From: RFTU01 sp046094505
GTDB lineage: Bacteria > Pseudomonadota > Gammaproteobacteria > Burkholderiales > Burkholderiaceae_C
DNA length: 64,000 nucleotides
Assembly: GCA_046094505.1 (NCBI GenBank)
Contig: JBJTHN010000010.1
Coordinates: 41,879-105,878 of the forward strand
Direction of reading: 5' to 3'
The position numbers were made by a program, and so were the translations under genes. Positions within the stretch are counted from its first letter, which is position 1. Every line of letters begins with the position of its first letter. Below are positions 27,152 to 36,370 of this stretch, in pieces. Below the pieces are notes generated by a model. That model was not told where the DNA came from, made no database searches, and worked only from the letters and a program-made list of their open reading frames with translations.

Positions 27152-30100
27152 TCAGAACTCGTAGCGCATCGTGAGCTGGGCCGCCCACTGCGATTCGCCA
27201 GAAGCTTGGCGCGTCACCAAGGCCTCGGTGCTGCCCAGGCTGTAGACATAGCGGCCCTGTGCATCCAGGCCCGCATAGTTAACAAAGCTGCGGTTGGACG
27301 GGAAGCCGATTTCGTTGATCCGGCCCCACTTCTTGTTGAGCAGGTTGCCGAAGTTCAGGATGTCCAGCGTGATGGTGGCGCGCTGCTTGTTGCCAAAGCC
27401 CGGGAGCTGCTGGCTCAGGCGCACATCAAAGCTGTTGACCCAGGGGGCGAACTCGTTGTTGCGGCCCACCACGCCACCCTTGGCGTTGCGCAGGGCAGGG
27501 TTGGCATCGACGATTTCCCAGAAGCGGGTCTCTTCGGCCGCGCCGCCGCGGAACACGACTTCACCCGAGCCGGGGGCCCTGGGGATGTACATCAGGTCGT
27601 TGCCGTTCACACCATCGCCGTTGAGGTCGTTGATGTAGGTCCAGCTGTAGGGCTTGCCGCGACGGCCTTCAAAGAACACACCGATGGTGGTCGGGGCCTT
27701 CGGAATGAAGCTGCGCGACAGGCTGAAGGCGGCGTTGAAGCGGTCTCGGATCAGGTAGTTGGAGTTCTGCAGCACCTGCTCGTTGGGGTTGAAGATGTTG
27801 CGGTTGAGCCAGTTGGAGTTGGCCACCGAGGAGGTCAGCGGGCTGACTTCGGTGGCCGAGGTGCGGGTGTAGCCCATGGACCACGCTGCGCCACCCGGAA
27901 CGATCTTGCTCAGCGATAGCGTGACGGCGTTGCCGCCACCCTGGTCGGTGCCCTTGGCCACCAGCACATTGTTGAAGGCGGGGTTGCTCAAGGCCTTGTT
28001 GCGCAGGTCGGGGCAGGCGGTGCCCCCCACGGTGCCACCGGTGGCTGTCCAGCAGGCGGAGTTGTAGCCCGATGCGGTGTAGAACAGTTGACGGCCGTCC
28101 AGACCGGTTCGGGTGGCCACGCCCAAGTTCAGATGCTCATAGTAGATGCCGTCCTTCACGCGGGTACCCAGCATTTCCACGCCAGCCGTGGTACGGCCGA
28201 TCAGGGGCAGGTCAGGTAGTTCGGTGTCAAAGGCCAAGTTGAACTTCCACACCGACGGCTGCTTGAGGGTCGGATCCAGGAAGTCGACGTTAGCTGCCGG
28301 GATGGTGCCCGTGAGCACCGGCTGTGCGTCTGGGTTGGCGCTGAATCGGGCGTTGGAGCTGACGCAGGCGGCAAAGCTGGTGCAGCTGTAGGTCACGGCT
28401 GCGCGACCCGTGTTGGAGTAAGGGTTGCTCAGCCAGACGTTGGCCGCAGCGCCCTGGAACAAGCCGAAGCCGCCACGCAGCTGGCGACGCGTGTCTGCGC
28501 TACCCAGATTCCAGTTGAAGCCCACGCGCGGCTGGAACAGGGTGGCCCCGTCCATGGTGCGGGTGTTGTCTAAACCGAAGCCACCGCTGGCGCGCGTGTT
28601 GGTGGCTGGGTTTCCGGCCACGGGTGCCGCTGCTGCAGCCGGGTTGGCCAAAGGCGAATCGGGCATGGCCAGGCGGTCTAGGCGCAGGCCGGCCACCAGG
28701 CTCAGGTTCTGGCTGGGCTTGAAGGTGTCTTGCAGGAACAGGCCGGTGTTGGCGTAGCTCCAGATGGCCACGGCGTCGTTGAGCGCGCGGCCGGGTTGCG
28801 GCACCTGCACGAAGTACTGCGAGGGGCGGCCCAAGCGGAAGTTTTCGAGCACCGCCGAGGCAACCTGGTCGGCCGTGGCCGTGGCGCAGGCAATGCTGCC
28901 GAAGCTGTAGCTCAGGGTGGCGCTGCTGTTTTCGCACCGGAAGACATAGCGGCCGTTGGTGTCTTGCAAGAAGGCGTTGTAGACATCGTTGTCCGCACGG
29001 TCCAGGCCAAACTTCAGCTCATGCTGGCCGATGCGGTAGTTGGCACCCAAGTAGGTGTCCAGCGTGTTCGTGCGAAGGACGTTGAAGTGGCGGCTGCGCT
29101 CGGTACCCATCAGCAGGGTACGGGTGTTGGCATTGGTGCCGGCCGGTGCATCGGTGGGCAACGCGCCCGCGAAGTCCAGTGCGATCTGCGGCAGGCGCAC
29201 GCCGTTGACCGGGGTGGGTACGCTGTCGTAGTCGCGCTTGGAGATCTTGAACTCGGTGCTGAAGTTGTCGGTCCAGTCCGAGAACAACTGGCCCACGACG
29301 CTCTTGAGCGACTTCTTTTGGTTGTACCAGTAGGAGCTCAGCGACAGGCCGGTGCTGTTGAAGCCCACGAGGAACGGTTCGGTTTGGTCGGTACGGGTGA
29401 AGCGCACATTGGCGCGGTGCTGGTCGCTGATGTTCCAGTCCAGCTTGAGCAGGCTGTCCTTCACATTGACGGCCACACCTTCGGGCACAGCCGAGGTGCC
29501 CACATCGACCTTGTAGGTGTCGCGGCCGATGGCGATGGCCTGGTCGATGGTCGACTGGCGAATGCCCACGATGGTGCCCGCGCCGCCGATGGGGGCGAAA
29601 TCAGGACGGGTGCGCGAGCTGGTGAAGGTTTCGTGGTTGACGAAGAAGAACAGCTTGTCCTTGACGATCGGGCCGCCGAGGGTGAAGCCCTTGGTGTTCT
29701 CGGTGAACTTCGGTGCGTCGAAATAGGTGTCGGTGGTGGCGTTGTAGCGCTGGCCCACCAGCCGGTCGTCGCGCGTGACGTAGTACACGCTGCCCTTGAC
29801 GTCGTTGGAGCCGCTCTTGGTGACGGCGTTGATGTTGGCGCCGGTGTAGCCCTTTTGGGTGACGTCGTAGTTGGAGATGTTGACCTGCACGCTTTGGATC
29901 GCCTCGATGGAGATCGGCTGCTTGATGGTGGGCAGGTTGTTGGACTCCAGGCCGAAGGTGTCGTTGGTGGTGACGCCGTCGATGGTGATGGAGTTGAAGC
30001 GGGTGTTCTGGCCGGCGGCGGAGATTTCGCCGCGCTCCTTGTCGGTTTGGGCCAGGCGGGGGTCGAAGCGGGCGTAGTCTTGCAGGCTGCGCTGGACGGA

Positions 30101-30553
30101 AGCCTGTGCAGCGAGGTCGCGGCTGCTGATGTTGGTGCCCGCGCCCTTGTTCGAGCTTTCGAACTTGTCCGAGGCGCCGCGGCCGGTCACGGTGACGCTG
30201 GCGGCAGTGCCCAGCATGGCGATGTCCAGGCTGGCGGTCTCGGCCAGGGTCAGGAAAACGTTGTCGCGCTTTTCACTTTGGCCGCCCTTGGTCACCGTGA
30301 CGGTGTAGGGGCCGCCCACCCGCAGGCCGCGGGCGCTGTAGCGGCCGTCGGCGTCGGTGGTGAGGTTGCTGGCGGTGCGGGATTCGACGTGCAGCACGGT
30401 GACGGTGGCGCCGGCCACCGGCTTGCCATCGGCGCCCACCACACGGCCGCTCACGCTGGCGGTGGTGTTCTGGGCAAGGGCAGGGGCCACGGCGGCGGCA
30501 ATGGCCAAGCCGATGGCACTGCGGGCGAATGCGTTCAGGCGCAGGGATGTCAT
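27152..30553 (-). CDS. TonB-dependent receptor, Oar-like, with N-terminal carboxypeptidase-regulatory domain
   Basis: Predicted outer-membrane receptor of 1133 residues. The Sec signal peptide ends APALAQ. A carboxypeptidase-regulatory-like beta-sandwich (about 28-110: SVSGRVVGADGKPVAGATV) precedes the plug (about 120-250: NTRFNSITIDGVTTNDTFG) and a long barrel ending in the terminal Phe of TMRYEF. This Oar/OmpA-like subgroup transports unknown large or complex substrates. The start MTSLRLNAFARSAIG at 30553 has a GGAG RBS just after a terminator-like hairpin in the leader. A lipoprotein 5'-nucleotidase gene lies upstream on the same strand. A link to nucleic-acid-derived substrates is only inferred from neighbours. 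Confidence 0.92.
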   Translation of the reverse strand: MTSLRLNAFARSAIGLAIAAAVAPALAQNTTASVSGRVVGADGKPVAGATVTVLHVESRTASNLTTDADGRYSARGLRVGGPYTVTVTKGGQSEKRDNVFLTLAETASLDIAMLGTAASVTVTGRGASDKFESSNKGAGTNISSRDLAAQASVQRSLQDYARFDPRLAQTDKERGEISAAGQNTRFNSITIDGVTTNDTFGLESNNLPTIKQPISIEAIQSVQVNISNYDVTQKGYTGANINAVTKSGSNDVKGSVYYVTRDDRLVGQRYNATTDTYFDAPKFTENTKGFTLGGPIVKDKLFFFVNHETFTSSRTRPDFAPIGGAGTIVGIRQSTIDQAIAIGRDTYKVDVGTSAVPEGVAVNVKDSLLKLDWNISDQHRANVRFTRTDQTEPFLVGFNSTGLSLSSYWYNQKKSLKSVVGQLFSDWTDNFSTEFKISKRDYDSVPTPVNGVRLPQIALDFAGALPTDAPAGTNANTRTLLMGTERSRHFNVLRTNTLDTYLGANYRIGQHELKFGLDRADNDVYNAFLQDTNGRYVFRCENSSATLSYSFGSIACATATADQVASAVLENFRLGRPSQYFVQVPQPGRALNDAVAIWSYANTGLFLQDTFKPSQNLSLVAGLRLDRLAMPDSPLANPAAAAAPVAGNPATNTRASGGFGLDNTRTMDGATLFQPRVGFNWNLGSADTRRQLRGGFGLFQGAAANVWLSNPYSNTGRAAVTYSCTSFAACVSSNARFSANPDAQPVLTGTIPAANVDFLDPTLKQPSVWKFNLAFDTELPDLPLIGRTTAGVEMLGTRVKDGIYYEHLNLGVATRTGLDGRQLFYTASGYNSACWTATGGTVGGTACPDLRNKALSNPAFNNVLVAKGTDQGGGNAVTLSLSKIVPGGAAWSMGYTRTSATEVSPLTSSVANSNWLNRNIFNPNEQVLQNSNYLIRDRFNAAFSLSRSFIPKAPTTIGVFFEGRRGKPYSWTYINDLNGDGVNGNDLMYIPRAPGSGEVVFRGGAAEETRFWEIVDANPALRNAKGGVVGRNNEFAPWVNSFDVRLSQQLPGFGNKQRATITLDILNFGNLLNKKWGRINEIGFPSNRSFVNYAGLDAQGRYVYSLGSTEALVTRQASGESQWAAQLTMRYEF

Positions 30554-30570
30554 GGGGAGATCTCCAAGGA

Positions 30571-30610
30571 ACAAAAAGGGCGCTCGCGTCAGCCTGACGC
30601 GAGGGCGCCC
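30571..30610 (-). terminator. Terminator-like hairpin (attenuator) in the receptor leader
   Basis: On the minus strand GGGCG and CTCGCGTCA pair with TGACGCGAG and CGCCC (14 bp, two bulged C residues, GGC loop), followed directly by TTTTTGT. The U-tract ends 17 bp before the receptor ATG, with the RBS in between. There is no room for a promoter downstream of it, so transcripts of the receptor must read through it. It could alternatively end the upstream nucleotidase message. Confidence 0.75.
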
Positions 30611-30634
30611 ACGGGGTGTCTGAGCAGGGGTACG

Positions 30635-30663
30635 CCACCCGCGGCTGACAGCGCCGCAGGTGG
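30635..30663 (-). ncRNA. Second leader hairpin upstream of the receptor attenuator
   Basis: CCACC and GCGGC pair with GCCGC and GGTGG around a 7-nt loop, with one C-A mismatch between the two blocks. It lies 25 bp upstream of the terminator hairpin within the predicted receptor leader. It might be part of a cis-regulatory RNA or of a short terminated transcript. No known riboswitch class is recognised. Confidence 0.4.
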
Positions 30664-30675
30664 GGTTATTCACGC

Positions 30676-30705
30676 ACTATCGCGGAGGACATGGGCCTTG
30701 CGCAA
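30676..30705 (-). promoter_or_regulatory. Candidate promoter of the TonB-dependent receptor
   Basis: TTGCGC (30705-30700) and GATAGT (30681-30676) are 18 bp apart on the minus strand. They would give a leader of about 115 nt containing both hairpins. Confidence 0.4.
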
Positions 30706-30758
30706 CATCTTGCCCCTGCGCTGTGACCAGACTGTGACAGCCGAACAACACCCTGGGG

Positions 30759-32591
30759 CTAATCCACCACGGTGATTCGTGCGGGGCCTGCATCGGCTAC
30801 CCCCCGGCGAAGGTGGGCCACCATGGCATCGAGGTCCTGGGCGCCGCCCAGTCGCTCCCGGCCGCGCTTCAGAACGGTGTACCCGTCCCCGCCCTCGGCC
30901 ATGAAACTGTTGACGGTCACGCGATAGGTGGCGGCCTCGTTCAGCGGCTGGCCCTGGACGCGGATGTCCTGCGCACGCTGGCCCACTGGGGCCCGCCGGG
31001 CCCAGCGATAGGTGAGCCCTTCGGATGGGGACATCAGGGGGGCGTCCGCGCCCCCGCGCTGCTGCTGTTCCAGCAGTTCGCGGACCTCGGCGCCGGTCAG
31101 GCTCATCACCACCAGGCTGTTGCCAAAGGGCTGCATGCTGAACAGGTCGCCGTAGGTGACCTCACACGGGGGGGTGCCGCGGCAGTCCAGATCGGTCCGC
31201 ACGCCGCCGGGGTTCATCAGGGCAAATTGAGCGCCGCCGCTGGCGGGGCTGCGGGTGGCCTCCCATTGCGCCTGCGCCACCAGGCGCCCTGCGGGCGAGT
31301 CGCCCAGGCCGCGGCGGTCCAGGGTGCGGGCGATACGGCCCACCACCCGCTGGGCCTGCGGGGCCGCTGCCTGGGCGTAGCGTTGCACCAGGGCGGCCAC
31401 TTCGGCATCCGGCTGCGCGGCCAGCAGGGCGGCTCGGAAGGCGGGCGGCTCAGCGCCCAGCACCTTGCTGCGGTGGGTGGCGTCGGTGCGGGCGTTGAAC
31501 ACCGGCAGGTTGCGCGCCACGGTCTTGGCTCGGTCCACGTCGCCGCTGCGCGGGTTGATGTGCAGGTCGGCCACCGACAGGCCACGCCCATAGGCCACGG
31601 CCTGCATCACCGGGCGCCCATCGACCAGGCAGTTGTAGCCCTGGTGGGTGTGGGCGGTGAGGATGAGGTCCACCGCGGGTGTGATCCGCTTGATGATGTC
31701 CACTGCTTCGCCGCGCAAGCCCGGGCAAGAGGCGTCGTTCCAGTCCGCAGGCTTGCCGGGGCTGCCGATTTCGGCGCCCTCGTGGAGCGTGACCACCAGG
31801 GCCTGCACGCCTTGGGCCTGGAGGGCCAGGGCGGCTTCGTTGATGGCCTGGGCCTCATCAATGAACTGAAGACCTTCCACGCCCGACGGCACCACCAACT
31901 GCGGCGTGACCTTGGTCACGGCCCCGATGACCCCCACTTTCACCGGCCCGGCCTGCATCACCCACGAAGGTGGCAACAGGGTACCTCCAGCACTTCGCCG
32001 CACGTTGGCCGACACCATGGGGAACCGGGCGCCGCGGTAGGGGCCCAGGGCGCAGGAGCGCACCGGGTCGTCGGCGCGTTGCTCGGCACAGCCGCCTTTG
32101 AGGATGCGCATCAGTTCGGCCGCACCGGCGTCGAACTCGTGGTTGCCCGCCGTGGCCACGCTCACGCCGATGAGATTGGCCACATCGATGGTGGATTCAT
32201 GTCGGAACAGGGCCGACACCAAGGGCGTGGCGCCGATCAGATCGCCGCTGCTGACCACCAGGCTGTGGGGTGCGGACTGGCGCAGACTGCGCACCAATCC
32301 GGCCATCGCGTCGGCGCCACCCACGGCCACCCGCAGGGCGTTGCCGGGCTGGGTGGGGTCGGCCACCTGCACGCTGAGGTTGCCGCTTTCCAGGTTGCCG
32401 TGCAGGTCGTTGAAGGCGATGACGCGCACCTGGACCGTCTCCGGCGCCGCCGGGGCGCCGGCCTGCGGTGGCCGTTGGGCGCAGCCACCGGCCAGCAGCG
32501 CAACCAGGGCCAGGGCGGCGGTGCCGCTGGTGGACCAGGCGTACCGGAAGGGGGCGGTGGCCCGCGGCGTCAGGGGTGTGGCGTTTGGCAT
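30759..32591 (-). CDS. Bifunctional UshA-type 5'-nucleotidase/metallophosphatase lipoprotein
   Basis: Predicted exported nucleotidase that releases nucleosides and phosphate from nucleotides. A signal peptide ends in a lipobox-like LLAGGCAQ. The N-terminal metallophosphatase domain has AFNDLHGNLE, SSGDLIGATPLVSAL, ATAGNHEFDAG and LTAHTHQGYNC, the metal ligands of the family. The C-terminal 5'-nucleotidase domain has MNPGGVRTDL, VTYGDLFSMQPFGNSLV and VNSFMAEGGDGYTVL. The ATG at 32591 follows GAGATCCCC and gives 610 residues; one 30 bp upstream is weaker. It sits between the receptor and adenosine deaminase genes on one strand. Nucleotide specificity is inferred from family. Confidence 0.92.
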   Translation of the reverse strand: MPNATPLTPRATAPFRYAWSTSGTAALALVALLAGGCAQRPPQAGAPAAPETVQVRVIAFNDLHGNLESGNLSVQVADPTQPGNALRVAVGGADAMAGLVRSLRQSAPHSLVVSSGDLIGATPLVSALFRHESTIDVANLIGVSVATAGNHEFDAGAAELMRILKGGCAEQRADDPVRSCALGPYRGARFPMVSANVRRSAGGTLLPPSWVMQAGPVKVGVIGAVTKVTPQLVVPSGVEGLQFIDEAQAINEAALALQAQGVQALVVTLHEGAEIGSPGKPADWNDASCPGLRGEAVDIIKRITPAVDLILTAHTHQGYNCLVDGRPVMQAVAYGRGLSVADLHINPRSGDVDRAKTVARNLPVFNARTDATHRSKVLGAEPPAFRAALLAAQPDAEVAALVQRYAQAAAPQAQRVVGRIARTLDRRGLGDSPAGRLVAQAQWEATRSPASGGAQFALMNPGGVRTDLDCRGTPPCEVTYGDLFSMQPFGNSLVVMSLTGAEVRELLEQQQRGGADAPLMSPSEGLTYRWARRAPVGQRAQDIRVQGQPLNEAATYRVTVNSFMAEGGDGYTVLKRGRERLGGAQDLDAMVAHLRRGVADAGPARITVVD

Positions 32592-32643
32592 GGGGATCTC
32601 TTGGTGTGGTGTGGCATGCACAGGCGGCGGGTGGCGCGGGTGG

Positions 32644-33714
32644 TCACCGCAGGCCCTGAACGTGCGCCCAGGCCCGCAGGGCCTGAGCGGCCGCTTGGGT
32701 TTGGTGGGCGGGCAGAAAACTGGCCTGCAGCGCCTGCTCCTGCATGGCCAGCAGGTCGGCCCATTGGAATCCGGCTTCGTCCATCAGGGCTTGGGCTTCC
32801 TGGTTGAGGTCGGTGCAGGAAATGAGGTGATTGTCGGTGTGGAAGGACAGCGACACGCCGGCGTTCCACAGGGCGCGGATCGGGTGCTCGGCGATCGAGG
32901 CCGCAGCGCCCGTTTGAACGTTGCTCGTTGGGCAAATCTCCAGGTGCACCTGCGCTTGCTTCAGCGCCTGCAGCGCCGCAGGGCCGGCCTCGGTGACCAG
33001 CAGGTCGGCCAGGCGCACCCCGTGCCCGATGCGCCGCGCGCCCAAGGCCACCGCCTCCAGCACCCGGCTGCCCTCGTCGGCCTCGCCGGCGTGCAGGGTG
33101 ATGGGCAGCCCAGCCTCTCTCACGCGGGCCAGGGCTGCGGCGTGCCGGGTGGCGGGCCAGCCCAACTCCGGGCCGGCCAGGTCGAAGCCCACCACCCCCA
33201 CACTGCGCAGGGGGCCCACGCGGTGGCGCAGGGCCAGTTCGGCCGCCTGGGCCACGCGCTCTGGGGGTTCGTGGCGCATGCCGCACACGATGAGCCCACA
33301 GGGCAGGGCACTGCGCGCCAAGCCCGCCAGCATGGCTGCCACCGCCTCATCGGGTTCCACCCCATGCGGCTGCAGCAGCAGTGGGGCCATGCGGAACTCG
33401 GCCAGCACGCAGCCTTGGGCTCGCGCATCCTCGGCCGCTTCAAAGGCCACCTGTTCCAGCGCTTGAACATCGGCCATAGCGGCCACCGTCAAGCCAAATC
33501 CCTGCAGGTAGCGCTCCAGGCTGCCGGCCATGGCATTGCCCTCAAACCATTGGGCCAGGGCGACGGGGTCTTGCGTGGGCAGGGCCAATCCGCGCCGACG
33601 GCACAGGTCGATCAGGGTGCTGATGCGCAGGCTGCCGTCCAGGTGGTCGTGCAACAGCACCTTGGGCATGGCCTGCAGTTCGGGGGCGAAGCGTGCGCGG
33701 GGCATGGCCGCCAT
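32644..33714 (-). CDS. add: Adenosine deaminase
   Basis: Zn-dependent deamination of adenosine (and deoxyadenosine) to inosine. The 356-residue TIM-barrel protein has the metal motif LLHDHLDGSLR, the catalytic segment LPITLHAGEADEG with the catalytic Glu, RIGHGVRL, ICPTSNVQTG and the metal-binding Asp in SLSFHTDNHLIS. The HDHLDGS form and the SFHTDN form fit the ADA branch common in Actinobacteria and some Proteobacteria rather than the E. coli type. Two starts are possible, 33714 and 33705. It is divergent from the nucleoside ABC importer, which supports a salvage role. Confidence 0.92.
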   Translation of the reverse strand: MAAMPRARFAPELQAMPKVLLHDHLDGSLRISTLIDLCRRRGLALPTQDPVALAQWFEGNAMAGSLERYLQGFGLTVAAMADVQALEQVAFEAAEDARAQGCVLAEFRMAPLLLQPHGVEPDEAVAAMLAGLARSALPCGLIVCGMRHEPPERVAQAAELALRHRVGPLRSVGVVGFDLAGPELGWPATRHAAALARVREAGLPITLHAGEADEGSRVLEAVALGARRIGHGVRLADLLVTEAGPAALQALKQAQVHLEICPTSNVQTGAAASIAEHPIRALWNAGVSLSFHTDNHLISCTDLNQEAQALMDEAGFQWADLLAMQEQALQASFLPAHQTQAAAQALRAWAHVQGLR

Positions 33715-33790
33715 GCTAAACCCGGATTGCGGGCCTAGGCCCCGCGGCTTGCTATCCTTCTTGGTTTACGTTTGCGGACACAGGTGAGGC

Positions 33791-34795
33791 ATGCCCGGCA
33801 TGAAGCGTTTGACGATGCCCTTGAACAGCACACGCGCCAAGTGCGTGGTGTCGGCCCTGCTGCTGGCTTGCTCGGCGGCTGCCCAGGCCGCGCCGGCGGT
33901 CATCTTCGACATGGGCGGCAAGTTCGACAAGTCCTTCAACGAAGCGGCCTTTCGGGGTGCCGAGGCGTGGAAGAAGGAGACGGGGCAGTCGTATCTGGAC
34001 TTTGAGATTGCCAATCCCGCCCAGCGTGAACAGGCCATACGGCGCATGGCCGAGCGCGGCGCCAACCCAATTGTGGGCGTGGGCTTTTCGCAGGGCACGC
34101 CCATGGAGAAGGTGGCCCGCGCGCACCCCAAGCTGCAGTTCGCCCTGATCGATGCGGTGGTGACCCTGCCCAACGTGCAGTCGATTCTGTTTAAGGAGCA
34201 CGAGGGCAGCTTCCTGGTGGGCATGCTCGCGGCCATGGCCAGCAAGTCCGGCAAGGTCGGCTTCATCGGCGGCATGGACATCCCGCTGATTCGCAAGTTC
34301 CAGTGCGGCTATGAGCAGGGGGCACGCTACGCCAACCCGAAGGTGGAGGTGTCCATGAACATGACCGGCACCACCCCGGCTGCGTGGAACGACCCGACCC
34401 GCGGCAGCGAGCTGGCCAAGGCGCAGTTCGCCAAGGGCGTTGACGTGGTGTTTGCTGCGGCCGGCGGCACCGGGATTGGGGTGTACCAGGCTGCCAAGGA
34501 CAGTGGCCGCTACGCCATTGGCGTGGACAGCAACCAGAACCACTTGCAGCCCGGAACGATGTTGACGTCCATGGTCAAGCGGGTGGACGTGGCGGTGGCC
34601 CGTGCGATGAAGGGCGTGACGCCGGGCCTGACGGTGCTGGGCCTGGCCGAGAACGCCGTGGACTACGCGCAGGACGAACACAACGCCAAGCTGATCACGC
34701 CCGAGATGAAGCGGCGTGTGGAGGCGGCCCGGGCCGACATCATCGCCGGCAAGATCAAGGTGATCGACTACATGGCGGCCAACGGCTGCAAGTGA
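33791..34795 (+). CDS. BMP-family ABC transporter substrate-binding protein (nucleoside type)
   Basis: Periplasmic binding protein of the basic membrane protein/PnrA family, whose characterised members bind purine and other nucleosides. The signal peptide is LLLACSAAAQAAPAV. The mature protein begins AVIFDMGGKFDKSFNEAAF, the BMP hallmark, and has ANPIVGVGFSQGTPMEKVA, KVGFIGGMDIPLIRKFQCGY and VVFAAAGGTGIGVYQAA. Starts at 33791 or 33800 are possible. Its stop overlaps the ATPase start (GTGA). Together with the next three genes it forms a complete importer. Confidence 0.93.
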   Translation: MPGMKRLTMPLNSTRAKCVVSALLLACSAAAQAAPAVIFDMGGKFDKSFNEAAFRGAEAWKKETGQSYLDFEIANPAQREQAIRRMAERGANPIVGVGFSQGTPMEKVARAHPKLQFALIDAVVTLPNVQSILFKEHEGSFLVGMLAAMASKSGKVGFIGGMDIPLIRKFQCGYEQGARYANPKVEVSMNMTGTTPAAWNDPTRGSELAKAQFAKGVDVVFAAAGGTGIGVYQAAKDSGRYAIGVDSNQNHLQPGTMLTSMVKRVDVAVARAMKGVTPGLTVLGLAENAVDYAQDEHNAKLITPEMKRRVEAARADIIAGKIKVIDYMAANGCK

Positions 34796-36357
34796 CCGTG
34801 GCCATGACCGATGCCGCGACACCCCTGGCGGTGCACATGGTCGGCATCGGCAAACGCTTTGGTGCTGTTCAGGCCAACCGGGCGGTGGACCTGCGTGTGC
34901 AGGCGGGCACGGTGCACGGCATTGTGGGCGAGAACGGTGCGGGCAAGAGCACCCTGATGTCCATCCTGTACGGCTTCTACCAGGCCGATGAAGGCCGGAT
35001 CGAAATCGATGGCCAGGCGGTGCGCATCCGCGACTCACGCGAGGCCATGGCCCTGGGCATCGGCATGGTGCACCAGCACTTCATGCTGGTGGACAGCATG
35101 ACCGCGCTAGACAACGTGCTTTTGGGGGCCGAGCCAGATTGGCGCTTGGGCGCTGCGCGCGAGGCGTTGACGGCCCGTCTGAACACCTTGATGACACAGA
35201 CGGGCCTTTCGGTTCGCCTGGACGTGATGGTGGAAGACCTGCCCGTGGGAGAGCGGCAGCGCCTGGAGATTCTCAAGGCTTTGGTGCGCGGAGCCCGTGT
35301 GCTGATCTTGGACGAGCCCACGGCGGTGTTGACCCCGGAAGAGACCTCGGCCCTGTTCGACGCCCTGCGCGGCTTGCGTGAACAGGGCACCACGGTACTG
35401 CTGATCACGCACAAGCTCAAGGAGATCCTGGCGCTGTGCGACCGCGTGACGGTGATGCGCGGCGGTGAGGTGGTGTTGGAGCGTGAGATCGCCCAGACCA
35501 GCGTGGACGACCTGGCCCATGCGATGGTGGGGCGGCGCGTGGCCACCGGACGGCGCACGCCCAGCAGCGAAGAACAAGGGCCGGCGGCTGCGGTGCGGCC
35601 CACGCTGTTGCAGGCCCAGGGCCTGCGCTGGACGGATGCATTCGGTGTGGCGCGCCTAGACGACGTGAGCCTGGAGCTTAAGGCCGGCGAGATCGTGGGT
35701 GTGGCCGGTGTGACGGGCAATGGGCAGACGGAGCTGCTGGAAGTGCTGTCGGGGCTGAAGGTGCCGCAGTCGGGCACCTTGGTGCTGGCTGGCGACGCCT
35801 TTGTGCCGTCCGCATGGCTCAGCCCTGCACAGGCTCGACGGCGGCGCCTGGCCCATGTGCCGGAGGACCGGCTGCACCGTGCCCTGATCCTGCCCTTTGC
35901 GGCGTGGGAGTCGGCGGTGCTGGGCTACCAAGGCTGGCGACGCTATGGGCGCTGGGCCTGGATGAACCGGCGGGCCATGCGCGAGGCCACGCTGGACATG
36001 ATGCAGGCCTACGATGTGCGGCCGCGCAACCCCGAGCTGCGCTCATCGAAGTTTTCCGGTGGCAACCAACAAAAGCTGGTGCTGGCGCGCGAGGCACAGG
36101 CGCAGCCCTCGGTGCTGCTGGTGGGCCAGCCCACCCGGGGCGTGGATATTGGGGCCATTGAGTTCATTCACGCGCGCCTGCGGGCGCACCGCGATGCGGG
36201 TGGCGCGGTGTTGGTGGTGTCTTCCGAGCTTGATGAAATCTTGGCGATTTCAGACCGGGTGCTGGTGATGAATGCGGGCCGTGTGGCCGGCGAGCTGCCC
36301 ATCGAAGACTGCCATGAGGCCGCCTTGGGACGGCTGATGGGCGGGGCTGTGCACTGA
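34792..36357 (+). CDS. Nucleoside ABC transporter ATP-binding protein (two NBDs)
   Basis: Sugar/nucleoside-type ATPase of 521 residues with two fused nucleotide-binding domains. The first has Walker A GENGAGKST, signature-like LPVGERQRLEI and Walker B ILDEPTAVLTP. The second has a degenerate Walker A GVTGNGQTE, signature FSGGNQQKLVLARE and Walker B VGQPTRGVDIG. This asymmetry is typical of RbsA/MglA/NupO proteins. The GTG at 34792 overlaps the binding-protein stop; an ATG at 34804 is an alternative. Confidence 0.94.
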   Translation: MTVAMTDAATPLAVHMVGIGKRFGAVQANRAVDLRVQAGTVHGIVGENGAGKSTLMSILYGFYQADEGRIEIDGQAVRIRDSREAMALGIGMVHQHFMLVDSMTALDNVLLGAEPDWRLGAAREALTARLNTLMTQTGLSVRLDVMVEDLPVGERQRLEILKALVRGARVLILDEPTAVLTPEETSALFDALRGLREQGTTVLLITHKLKEILALCDRVTVMRGGEVVLEREIAQTSVDDLAHAMVGRRVATGRRTPSSEEQGPAAAVRPTLLQAQGLRWTDAFGVARLDDVSLELKAGEIVGVAGVTGNGQTELLEVLSGLKVPQSGTLVLAGDAFVPSAWLSPAQARRRRLAHVPEDRLHRALILPFAAWESAVLGYQGWRRYGRWAWMNRRAMREATLDMMQAYDVRPRNPELRSSKFSGGNQQKLVLAREAQAQPSVLLVGQPTRGVDIGAIEFIHARLRAHRDAGGAVLVVSSELDEILAISDRVLVMNAGRVAGELPIEDCHEAALGRLMGGAVH

Positions 36358-36370
36358 GGATGGCCATTCG

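Noticed and set aside
28730..30775. 681-codon open frame antisense to the TonB receptor gene
   Set aside because: Long antisense frames are frequent in high-GC DNA. Its composition (Val, Gly, Ala, His runs) is the complement of the receptor's codon bias, and no domain is recognisable.
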